The position numbers were made by a program, and so were the translations under genes. Shown here one piece after another: positions 30,737-38,362 of a DNA stretch of 64,000 bases. The DNA comes from JANXZS01 sp963797255 (GTDB taxonomy: Bacteria > Acidobacteriota > Terriglobia > Terriglobales > Acidobacteriaceae). Below the pieces are notes generated by a model, which ran no database searches, had not been told where the DNA came from, and saw only the letters and a list, made by a program, of their open reading frames with translations. Where the stretch lies: assembly GCA_963797255.1 (NCBI GenBank), contig CAWCOV010000015.1:1-64000 (forward strand), in the 5' to 3' direction. Each line of letters begins with the position of its first letter. Position 1 is the stretch's first letter.

Positions 30737-32428
30737 ATGACAGAAATTCCGAATAACAGGAATCGCCTCCTGCCAGATTGGCTTGTCTCTTACCGAAAGG
30801 AATGGCTTCAACCAGATGTAATCGCCGGTCTGACCACTGCGGCAGTCGTCATTCCAAAATCCATGGCGTATGCCACAATTGCCGGTTTACCTGTGCAGGT
30901 TGGACTGTATACAGCATTTCTGCCGATGGTGATCTATGCCACACTGGGGACGTCTCGGGCACTCAGCGTAAGCACTACTACAACCCTGGCCATATTAGCT
31001 GCCGCCGCACTTGGTGAAGCGGTGCCCGGCGGAGATCCAGGATCGCTATTGATTGCCTCGGCCACGCTGACGCTGTTGGTGGGAGCGATGCTCGTACTAG
31101 CGTCCATCCTGCGGTTGGGCTTCGTGGCCAGCTTCATTTCGGAGCCCGTGCTGATTGGCTTCAAGGCTGGGATAGGCGTGGTAATTGTCGTGGATCAGGT
31201 CCCGAAGATTCTTGGTATCCATTTCGCAAGGGCCCCGTTCCTTCGGAGCCTGTTCGAAATTGTGCACGGCATTCCCGGAACATCGCTGACGACATTGGCC
31301 GTTGGGGTATCCATGATCGTGCTCCTTGTACTGTTTGAGCATTTCGCACCAAAGGCGCCTGCGCCGTTGATTGCGGTAGCTGCGGGTATCCTGGCTGCAT
31401 ACCTGCTGGGCCTACAATCGCATGGCGTGCAACTCGTCGGTCATATTCCGAAGGGACTGCCGCCGTTGACGGTTCCGAACCTGTCACTCTTAGCTCAACT
31501 CTGGCCTGCAGCCTTGGGCATTTCTCTGATGAGTTTCACTGAGACAATTGCGGCTGGGCGTGCCTTCGTTAAGAATGACGAACCCTCCCCTGGTGCGAAC
31601 AGGGAGCTGCTGGCCACCGGGTTCGCGAATCTGGGCGGCGCTTTTTTCGGAGCGATGCCCGGCGGTGGCGGTACCAGCCAGACCGCAGTCAACCGTCTCG
31701 CGGGCGCACGTACTCAGGTTGCGGAACTCGTAACGGCCGGCATGACTCTCGTGACGATGCTTCTACTTGCGCCACTCATGGGAATGATGCCGCAAGCCAC
31801 GCTTGCTGCCATTGTGATTGTCTATTCCATTGGATTGATCAAGCCGATCGAATTTCGTGAGATTCTCAGTGTCCGGCGAACAGAATTTAGTTGGGCTCTC
31901 TTCGCCTTCGCCGGCGTTGTGCTTCTGGGCACGTTGAAAGGCATTATCGTCGCGATCATTATTTCGCTAGTATCGCTCGCCTACCAGGTCGCCAATCCTC
32001 CGGTTTACGTTCTCGGACGCAAACCTGGGACAAACGTATTCCGGCCACGCTCCGATGAGCACCCAGAGGATGAGACATTTCCCGGCTTGCTGCTGCTGAG
32101 AGTGGAGGGCCGAATGTTCTTCGCCAATGCCGACCAGATTGCACACAAGATCAGGCCGTTTATCGAAGCGACGCAGCCGAGGATCGTCGCCCTTGACCTT
32201 AGTGGGGTGCTCGATCTCGAGTACACGGCCCTCAAGATGTTGACCGAGGCTGAGAAGCGACATCGCGAGCGCGGCACGAAAGTCTGGCTGGTGGGTCTGA
32301 ATCCTCGAGTGCTTGAGATGGTGCACCGATCCCAGCTAGGTAAAGCGCTAGGGCGCGACGCGATGCATTTCAACGTGGAGATTGCTGTAGCGAAGTACTT
32401 GGGCGGGGTCTCGAATTCAGTGGGGTGA
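30737..32428 (+). CDS. SulP family anion permease with STAS domain
   Basis: A 563-aa inner-membrane transporter of the SLC26/SulP family, which moves sulfate, bicarbonate or other anions. The N-terminal signature is PDVIAGLTTAAVVIPKSMAYATIAGLPVQVGLYTAF; around twelve hydrophobic segments run to about residue 410, with TETIAAGRAF and GGTSQTAVNRLAGARTQ in the conserved transport core; a cytoplasmic STAS domain (about 455-555) ends the protein (ALDLSGVLDLEYTALKML). The start at 30737 was chosen for the GGAG 6 bases upstream and because family similarity begins there. Substrate unassigned. It is convergent with the AI-2E-family gene. Confidence 0.9.
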   Translation: MTEIPNNRNRLLPDWLVSYRKEWLQPDVIAGLTTAAVVIPKSMAYATIAGLPVQVGLYTAFLPMVIYATLGTSRALSVSTTTTLAILAAAALGEAVPGGDPGSLLIASATLTLLVGAMLVLASILRLGFVASFISEPVLIGFKAGIGVVIVVDQVPKILGIHFARAPFLRSLFEIVHGIPGTSLTTLAVGVSMIVLLVLFEHFAPKAPAPLIAVAAGILAAYLLGLQSHGVQLVGHIPKGLPPLTVPNLSLLAQLWPAALGISLMSFTETIAAGRAFVKNDEPSPGANRELLATGFANLGGAFFGAMPGGGGTSQTAVNRLAGARTQVAELVTAGMTLVTMLLLAPLMGMMPQATLAAIVIVYSIGLIKPIEFREILSVRRTEFSWALFAFAGVVLLGTLKGIIVAIIISLVSLAYQVANPPVYVLGRKPGTNVFRPRSDEHPEDETFPGLLLLRVEGRMFFANADQIAHKIRPFIEATQPRIVALDLSGVLDLEYTALKMLTEAEKRHRERGTKVWLVGLNPRVLEMVHRSQLGKALGRDAMHFNVEIAVAKYLGGVSNSVG

Positions 32429-32788
32429 TCGGCTCCGGGAGTCTTGTGGAATTGCTGCGAGCTAGCCAAGCTCCGTCGAATATGACTGATTGCGCTCTCG
32501 AGTATGTCTGGCGCGACAAGGAATTCATGGCAAGCACCGGCCAACAAAGCTTCGGAATATACGAGGAGGATCACCTGTGCCCTTGTTCGGACCGCCTGAA
32601 TCAGAGGAGAACTGATCGCTTGCAGCGCACCAACCAAGATCACGCCCGCGGCAATCAGTTCGCTGCAGAGGGCCGCCGCACCTGCGATGGCCTTCACAAT
32701 TTTTCCGCATCTTGTCAGCTTCGCCAGCTTAACGTTGATTTAGGGACTTAGAACATCAACGTTGATGGGGGGCTCAGCGCAACTCCAT
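32429..32788. other. Convergent intergenic region with palindrome
   Basis: No gene seen. CATCAACGTTGATG at 32754-32767 is a perfect 14-bp palindrome, and its AACGTTGAT half recurs at 32731-32739. The site lies just past the ends of both flanking convergent genes. Confidence 0.5.
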
Positions 32789-33868
32789 CTAGGCCTCCGC
32801 CACGTCGCCTGGTCGACCATTGATCCAGGCAAGAAACAACTTGTAGCCAACCGACAGCACGATTGCTCCGACAAAGAGACCGATGATCCCCATTGCAACG
32901 AACCCGCCCAGAACCCCGAGAAAAATCACCGCGATGGGAACGGAAGCCCCGCGTCCCAGCAAAATGGGTTTTAGTACGTTGTCTGACGTGCCAACAACCA
33001 TGGAACATACGAGGAACCCGATCGCTTTAATCGTTGAGGACACGGCGAAGAAGTAGATCACTGCGGGGATCAGGACCAAGCCTCCCATTTGAAGCACTGC
33101 CCCGATGAAGAAGACCACTGACCACACGTTCGCGCCGGGAATTCCGAACAAGAAAAAACAGGCAGCAGCCAATATGGATTGAATGATGGCAACACCCAAA
33201 ATGCCAAATGTGACGCTGCGAATGGTGGTGCCGATCAGTTGCTGAAACTCCGGACCACGCTCGCCGAACAACCGGGAGAAGACTGAACGAGTGGCTTTGG
33301 CGGCGTCGTCAGAGTTCCAGAGCAGAACCCCCGATAACAGGATGGCCAACAAAAACTGCACCACGGTGAAGCCCACGTCGGCGGACGCGGCCAGGATGTT
33401 GGGGAGAGCCGATTTTATTTGGGGAGAGAACTTCATGATCGTATTGGTAAGATCCTGCGAAGCAGCATCCCAGGCTCGTGCCAGTGGATGGCCAATGATC
33501 GGCCAGTGCTCCACGCCAGGTGGCGGCGGAGGCAGCGCGAAGCTGCCGTCCCGCAGCCCGGAGACGAAAGGTCGCAGACCCTCGACCATATTTTCAACGA
33601 GCAGCACCAGAGGAAGGATGAGGACTGCCAGCAAAAGCAAAGTCCAAACAATGGCAGTAATCGCCCGGTGTCCTTTTAGAACTCTTTCAAGCTTTAAAAA
33701 CGTGGGATATGACGCGATTGTAATAATGATTCCCCACATGATCAATGGGATAAACGGTCGCAGGATCAGCAGGCACCCGATCACAAGCAAGACGGCCAAG
33801 CCAATCTGTATGAAAACTTCCAGCGGCTGGTTGACTCCAATTTTTTGTTTCGCCACTTTCGTTTCCAT
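32789..33868 (-). CDS. AI-2E family (PerM-like) transporter
   Basis: A 359-aa membrane protein of the AI-2E exporter/PerM superfamily with about seven to eight hydrophobic segments and the typical extracytoplasmic loop (ASQDLTNTIMKFSPQIKSALPNILAASADVG). The C-terminal GLVLIPAVIYFF and DNVLKPILLGRGASVPIAVIFLGVLGGFVAMGIIGLFVGAIVL blocks are characteristic. Family functions include export of signalling molecules and Na+/H+ antiport, so the substrate is open. The start at 33868 follows GGAGGTG, better than an ATG 15 bases upstream. It lies downstream of the protease/LuxR operon on the same strand, separated by 325 bp. Confidence 0.88.
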   Translation of the reverse strand: METKVAKQKIGVNQPLEVFIQIGLAVLLVIGCLLILRPFIPLIMWGIIITIASYPTFLKLERVLKGHRAITAIVWTLLLLAVLILPLVLLVENMVEGLRPFVSGLRDGSFALPPPPPGVEHWPIIGHPLARAWDAASQDLTNTIMKFSPQIKSALPNILAASADVGFTVVQFLLAILLSGVLLWNSDDAAKATRSVFSRLFGERGPEFQQLIGTTIRSVTFGILGVAIIQSILAAACFFLFGIPGANVWSVVFFIGAVLQMGGLVLIPAVIYFFAVSSTIKAIGFLVCSMVVGTSDNVLKPILLGRGASVPIAVIFLGVLGGFVAMGIIGLFVGAIVLSVGYKLFLAWINGRPGDVAEA

Positions 33869-34193
33869 GACTGACACCTCCATTCAAAGCGCGCCCTCGA
33901 CTGACAAACGCGGCTAAGTCAGATTCCTCGCGCCTTGATGCGCGGTTAGCCGCAAAGGTGCCGGCATGCACCGATACTGGCCGACTTTGTCGCCGGAGGA
34001 ATAGGTCATAACGATGTCCGTCAAGTGTACGCAACGAAAGCAGATTGTGCTGATTTTACTGGGCGAACATGCGCATGATAAGGAGCTCTTCGCGCCCGTT
34101 TAGTGTGTTAGATCAGGAAGAGAGAACTCTCTATGCCTCTGCAATTTCTTCGCCTTAAGACTGTTGGTTGATATGAATATGTTCACCGGAAGG
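33869..34193. other. Intergenic region, nothing recognised
   Basis: About 325 bp between the LuxR regulator gene and the transporter gene on the same strand. No gene or clear terminator is seen. Confidence 0.4.
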
Positions 34194-34823
34194 TTACACA
34201 ACAATTAGCCCTTCCTTGTAGCCGCGGGTAACAGCTTCTGTACGAGTGGTCGCGCCGAGTTTAGCGAGGATGGAACTCACATGGAATTTCACCGTGTGTT
34301 CTGAAATATGAAGCCGCACCGCAACTTCTTTGTTTCCTGCCCCCTCAGCCAACAATGACAGGACTTCACTTTCTCGCGAGGTGAGAGGCTCAGTCGGGGG
34401 AAACTGGTCGGCTTCTGTTGGCACTCTAGTCGGGACAAGAACCTCGAGAATCTCAGGTGAGAATACGGTGAGACCGGCAACAACGGCTTCAATCGCGGCG
34501 ATGATTTCGCTACTGGACGAATCATGTTGGAGAATTGCCTGCACGCCGGCTTGCAGGAGATTTCGAACCTCCAAGCGAGTGACATTCCCTACCAGCACAA
34601 CAAGTGACGGCGCACCGGGCTGATGCAAGTGATCAGGCAAGGAAAGCAGTGATTCTGTGGCATCGAGGAGAAGGACATCTGGAGCATGCTCGCGCGCTGC
34701 GCGAAGAAAATCTCCGTCGCGATAACCGCCGCCAGTAACTTCGATGCGCGGATCGTCGCGCAGCATCGCCTCGAGGCCCGCTCGGATGATTGCCGACTTC
34801 GCCCCGACCAACACTCGAATCAA
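34194..34823 (-). CDS. LuxR-type regulator with degenerate receiver domain
   Basis: A 209-aa NarL/FixJ-style regulator. The receiver (1-120) keeps the phospho-acceptor position, Asp54 in VLLLDATES, but the N-terminal acidic pair normally seen as ADDHP is GAKSA (residues 7-11). The conserved Lys of the KD motif is His100 (ILQHDSSS). Mg2+ binding and phosphorylation are therefore unlikely. The C-terminal LuxR helix-turn-helix is canonical (LTSRESEVLSLLAEGAGNKEVAVRLHISEHTVKFHVSSI). Its start overlaps the stop of the upstream protease gene by four bases, so the three genes are coupled. It may autoregulate the operon (inference). Confidence 0.9.
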   Translation of the reverse strand: MIRVLVGAKSAIIRAGLEAMLRDDPRIEVTGGGYRDGDFLRAAREHAPDVLLLDATESLLSLPDHLHQPGAPSLVVLVGNVTRLEVRNLLQAGVQAILQHDSSSSEIIAAIEAVVAGLTVFSPEILEVLVPTRVPTEADQFPPTEPLTSRESEVLSLLAEGAGNKEVAVRLHISEHTVKFHVSSILAKLGATTRTEAVTRGYKEGLIVV

Positions 34824-35413
34824 GTAACCTCCGCCAGACGTTCTCTCTGAAGAAAGGCACGAACCGAGTCGCTGGTAAGGGCCCGTCCCAGGCCGCCGAC
34901 AATCATGCTGTTCACGCCGATTACGTTGCCCTGCGAATCCGCCAGCGGGCCACCCGAGTTACCCGGCGCGAGCCGAATGTCTGCAACCAGCCATGGCGAG
35001 GCGCCGACAGGTTGGTGAACAATTCCCGTGCTAACTGCACCGAATCCGTCAAATGGATTGCCGACCGCGAGCACCATCTCTCCGACCCGCATGGTTCGCG
35101 CGCTCCGGACCGATGCGGCGGAGAGATTGCTCGCAGTTATCGCCACTGCGGCAAGATCGATCTTCGGATTGCGTGCCAGAAGCCAGCCCTGCAACTTTCG
35201 GCCATCCGATAATTCAATTTCCTGTTCCGTGGAGCTGGCCACATGCGCGTTGGTCACGATCAATCCTTCGGAACTCCATAGAGTTCCCGAGCCGTGGGAA
35301 TTTCGCGATCCGACGATGCGCACAGTAATCCGCCGCAGCCACTCCGTAACCGATCCCACACCGATACCGATACTGATGCCGGCGAATGTAGTTGGATTCA
35401 CGACACTGCTCAT
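34820..35413 (-). CDS. Trypsin-like serine protease (S1C/HtrA family) without PDZ
   Basis: A 197-aa protease domain with the complete triad: His57 (VTNAHVA), Asp86 (KIDLAAV) and Ser153 (APGNSGGPL). It is shorter than DegP-type enzymes because it ends after the protease domain, with no PDZ. No signal peptide or membrane anchor is obvious; the first 20 residues are only mildly hydrophobic, so a cytoplasmic place is likely. It starts 2 bases after the stop of the PDZ-bearing protease and overlaps the regulator gene by four bases. The two proteases are clearly paralogous and may form mixed oligomers (inference). Confidence 0.88.
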   Translation of the reverse strand: MSSVVNPTTFAGISIGIGVGSVTEWLRRITVRIVGSRNSHGSGTLWSSEGLIVTNAHVASSTEQEIELSDGRKLQGWLLARNPKIDLAAVAITASNLSAASVRSARTMRVGEMVLAVGNPFDGFGAVSTGIVHQPVGASPWLVADIRLAPGNSGGPLADSQGNVIGVNSMIVGGLGRALTSDSVRAFLQRERLAEVT

Positions 35414-35415
35414 TG

Positions 35416-36318
35416 CTAGCTCCCTGGACGTTCGCCAACCGTGACCGACAATTTGACCAGTTTGCCGCCGCGAAAGATTTCAAAGTGAACTTGCTTGCCC
35501 ACATTTTCGGAATCCAGGACCGGCTGCAAACTGCGCAAACTCTGAACCGGCGATCCGTTAACGGTGACGATAATGTCGCCGAGCAGAACTCCCGATTGTT
35601 CGGCGGAACTGCCCGGGGCGACCGTCACGACGAGAAGTCCTCGTTCTGCATTCATGCCGAGTGTCTGCCGTGCGGAATCTGGAAATGCTACCGGCTGCAT
35701 CCCAACTCCAAGGTAGCCGCGGGCGATGCGTCCTCGTTGAAGAAGCTGGTCGACAACGCGTGTCACCGTTGAAGTTGGAATGGTCACGACGGAACGTCTT
35801 GGACCGGAGGTCGCGATACCAAGAACTTCTCCGCGAGCGTTGATAATAGGACCGCCGGAAAACCCTGCGAAGGGATTGAGGTCGAGCCGAAGTAATCGAT
35901 CAATCCGAGCACCCTGCCAGGTCCGCCATGGTCCGCCAATCGCGCTGATCACTCCGTAGGTAGTTGCAAGCCCATCCGTACCTCGGCGCCCAACGGAAAG
36001 CACGATCTCACCCACACGAGCTTGAGATTCATCCGCCAGCGAGGCGCCACCGGATTTCTTCGCGATGGTGAGCACGGCAATGTCGGTGCCCGCATCGCGA
36101 CCGGCGACATTCGCTTTCGACTCCTCACCATTCGGAAGCACGACCGTGACCTCGTTGCGGCCGCGGATTGTATGTTCGGCGGTGACAGCTAGACCTTCCC
36201 GCCACAGTGTGCCGCTAACTCCTTCTCTCCCACCTTCCAACACGGCGATAACCGATGTGCCGACTCGCTCCACGGCGTCGGCAATACTATTCGAGAATTC
36301 AACCAGAGAACTGCTCAT
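35416..36318 (-). CDS. S1C/HtrA-like serine protease with PDZ domain
   Basis: A 300-aa HtrA-like enzyme. The protease domain (about 15-185) has His49 (VTAEHTI), Asp79 (GTDIAVL) and Ser154 (FAGFSGGPI). One PDZ domain (about 198-295) begins GYLGVGMQPVAF and has GLLVVTVAPGSSAEQSGVLLGDIIVTVNG. HtrA proteins degrade or refold damaged proteins and are usually periplasmic; here no signal peptide is visible (MSSSLVEFSNSIADAVERVG is amphipathic). It is first in an operon with a second protease and a LuxR regulator. Its Shine-Dalgarno AGGAG is buried in a 14-bp hairpin just upstream. Confidence 0.9.
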   Translation of the reverse strand: MSSSLVEFSNSIADAVERVGTSVIAVLEGGREGVSGTLWREGLAVTAEHTIRGRNEVTVVLPNGEESKANVAGRDAGTDIAVLTIAKKSGGASLADESQARVGEIVLSVGRRGTDGLATTYGVISAIGGPWRTWQGARIDRLLRLDLNPFAGFSGGPIINARGEVLGIATSGPRRSVVTIPTSTVTRVVDQLLQRGRIARGYLGVGMQPVAFPDSARQTLGMNAERGLLVVTVAPGSSAEQSGVLLGDIIVTVNGSPVQSLRSLQPVLDSENVGKQVHFEIFRGGKLVKLSVTVGERPGS

Positions 36319-36321
36319 GTC

Positions 36322-36354
36322 CTGCTCCTGTCGGCGTGATGCCGATAGGAGCAG
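36322..36354 (-). promoter_or_regulatory. Hairpin sequestering the ribosome-binding site of the protease operon
   Basis: On the transcript (minus strand) CTGCTCCTATCGGC, loop ATCAC, then GCCGACAGGAGCAG, then GAC and the ATG at 36318. Thirteen of 14 positions pair, with one A/C mismatch in the middle. The AGGAG Shine-Dalgarno lies in the 3' arm and is fully paired with CTCCT of the 5' arm. This is the architecture of an RNA thermometer or other translational switch. As DNA it is also a near-palindrome that a dimeric regulator could bind, so an operator is the alternative. Confidence 0.65.
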
Positions 36355-36668
36355 TCTGCTACCGCTTCAGAATCTGTACATCAGTTGCTTGGGCAGGAAG
36401 ATACTAGTCAACCAGGCAGGTGTTTTCACCAAAGGGAACGTCAGGATTGAACATTATTCTTGGCACGCCGCAACTTCCAATTGACGAATGGATTGGTGGA
36501 AAGTCGTCAGTCCAACAGCGGTCCAATAACCTGCGCCTCGAGGCTAGAGAGGATGAGGGAGGCACGACCCCCGACAGCGATGAACGCAAGTTCTGACAAT
36601 CGCTCGGGTGAGGCCAAATCAACTTAAATGCCGCATTTAATGGGGCTATATAACTAAAATGTCGTGTA

Positions 36669-36849
36669 GGTTTTGGATTGTAATTCTGCGCTCTTTCTTG
36701 CAATCATCTGCGACGTGGCAAATCGCTTTGATTGCTCAAACCGAACGGGATAGCAGCTAAAAGCGGCGGTTTGCTACTTCGTGCAAGACGGATCTAGACG
36801 GTTTCCTAAACCGCAGGTCGGAACTTCGAATCTTCCCGGGGTCACCAAA
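36669..36849 (+). repeat. Direct repeat copy 2 ending in tRNA-Arg(CCU) 3' half
   Basis: Second copy of the repeat at 10685-10863, same orientation, about 26 kb away. The tRNA-derived part (36793-36849) again has loop TTCCTAA, the T-arm and CGGGGTC-ACCA. One base in the T-arm differs (C for G), which would break a T-stem pair. No 5' half of a tRNA precedes it. The preceding 120 bp match copy 1 with scattered substitutions and small indels. Candidate right border of an old integrated element. Confidence 0.7.
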
Positions 36850-36918
36850 AATATTCTCCTAATCACTGAGATAAAGACGAGCATCCTTCGAACACCGCGA
36901 TCTAAGCTGATGTTCAAA

Positions 36919-37305
36919 TCAATCGGTGCTCGACTCGCGATACTCCTTTAGGAGTCTCCTTCCTTTCGCCGCTAGTTTTCTGGCTGCCGCTTGCGTCTTC
37001 GGTACCGGTTCGCCCCACGCATGTGCGCTCAGCGCAAGACGCGTTGGGTTCCCGTCTTTCGTCATCGGGCCACGGGGATTTGTAAAGTGCCGTGTCAGAA
37101 AGGATCCCTTGCGCTTCTTCTTGACGGGTGTGTCCGCCGGTCCCTTGACGCCAGGCTTCAGGTTTGCTCCTTCGGTTCTTTTGTAAAATGCGCGGCCTTC
37201 TTCGGATAGTCCGCCCTCGGGATCTTTTCCCTCTTTCAGCATGGATTTACTTCTCACTGTGCGTGCCTCTTTGGCTGGCATGGTGGTCTTCCGAGTTGAA
37301 GGCAT
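36919..37305 (-). CDS. Small basic DUF6321-like protein
   Basis: A 128-aa Lys/Arg-rich protein with GGLSEEGRAFYKRTEGANLKPGVKG, KKRKGSFLTRHFTNPRGPM and LALSAHAWGEPVPKTQAAARKLAAKGRRLLKEY. This pattern matches small bacterial proteins of the DUF6321 type, whose role is unknown; the charge suggests nucleic-acid binding (inference). I preferred the internal ATG near 37305 because GGAG precedes it at good distance; a longer reading to 37356 is possible. It is the first gene past the second tRNA-like repeat. Confidence 0.65.
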   Translation of the reverse strand: MPSTRKTTMPAKEARTVRSKSMLKEGKDPEGGLSEEGRAFYKRTEGANLKPGVKGPADTPVKKKRKGSFLTRHFTNPRGPMTKDGNPTRLALSAHAWGEPVPKTQAAARKLAAKGRRLLKEYRESSTD

Positions 37306-37812
37306 ATGTACTCCACGACATTGGAGCGCAGGATATGCACTCGAGGTTGCCGGCATCGATCAACGTAAGTTTTTGCGTCGCTCATTGCGTGATGTACTCC
37401 GCACATTTGTATCGCGGGCATAGTGATCGGCATCCATGATTCACGCCGACTTGGGAGATCTTGCCTAAGCCGGTGATCCGACCGCCATCTCAAAGAGTGT
37501 GCGAGAACGCACTGATGAACGACATTGCCAATCGTGTAGAGAACCGACGAATGCACATGCCCGCCAGGCTCTCCACCGCTCAGCGACGATTTTGAGGCCG
37601 GGTTGGAGTGGCCCCTTAGTACAACCTTGGACTCCGAGCGGAATATCACTGTGATTGGCAGTTGAGCGCGCGATTAAACGGACGCGCGTCCAATTGGACC
37701 GACTGACGACGCGAGTTGGTTCAGGGGTAACTTCGGTAAAGCCGGTTAACCGCTTAGAACGGAATCGATAAGCGCACCGGCCCTCACCGCATTCGAGGCT
37801 ACACTAGGTCTG
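37306..37812. other. Intergenic region, nothing recognised
   Basis: About 500 bp without a supportable gene. AGCCGGTTAACC at 37740-37751 recurs at 38302-38313, on the other side of the next gene. Confidence 0.4.
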
Positions 37813-38223
37813 ATGATTCCGCTTCCTAAGCCGCGCGGGCTCCGGGACTACACGCTTTTTGCGTTGGTAATGTCGGGCCTGCTCATGTACTTGTTTTGGA
37901 TCGAGGCCGGTCACGCGATTCGTTGGGCTGATGCTGCACTTGCCTGCGCCGCAGCCATGTTGTGCGTTTTGGGTATCATCCTAGCTCGCCGAAACGAGAA
38001 GGCGTCGTGGCTTGTACAGCCAAACGTGGCAGGCAAAGCTACTGTTGGCATTCGGAGTATTTTTGTTGATTTTTGGCGCCACTACGCAGATGCCTATCTT
38101 CTGCATGGAAGGGACATCACTGCAAGCCGATTTCGCAACGACATCGTGATTGGCATAGTATCGCTAATCGCAGTGTGGTGGCAGATGCGACGGCGAAATA
38201 CCGCAGGACGTCAGAGCCCGTAA
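37813..38223 (+). CDS. Small membrane protein of unknown function
   Basis: A 136-aa protein with three hydrophobic segments: about 13-31 (YTLFALVMSGLLMYLFWI), 39-59 (ADAALACAAAMLCVLGIILA) and 108-122 (DIVIGIVSLIAVWW), each bounded by charged residues. It is probably an inner-membrane protein. No family is recognised and no strong Shine-Dalgarno is seen before the ATG, so its status as a gene rests on the clean hydrophobic pattern. The 12-bp sequence AGCCGGTTAACC flanks it on both sides. Confidence 0.5.
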   Translation: MIPLPKPRGLRDYTLFALVMSGLLMYLFWIEAGHAIRWADAALACAAAMLCVLGIILARRNEKASWLVQPNVAGKATVGIRSIFVDFWRHYADAYLLHGRDITASRFRNDIVIGIVSLIAVWWQMRRRNTAGRQSP

Positions 38224-38362
38224 TCGGGCTAATGCGCTCATCAACATGTCTGCGCGTCGTGTTGTGGGCCACTCTTCAACTATTCCGGCGTGCTTCCGCA
38301 TAGCCGGTTAACCACTCCGAACCATGCAACGCGCTCTGCGCCTGCCGGGGCGACCGGGACAA

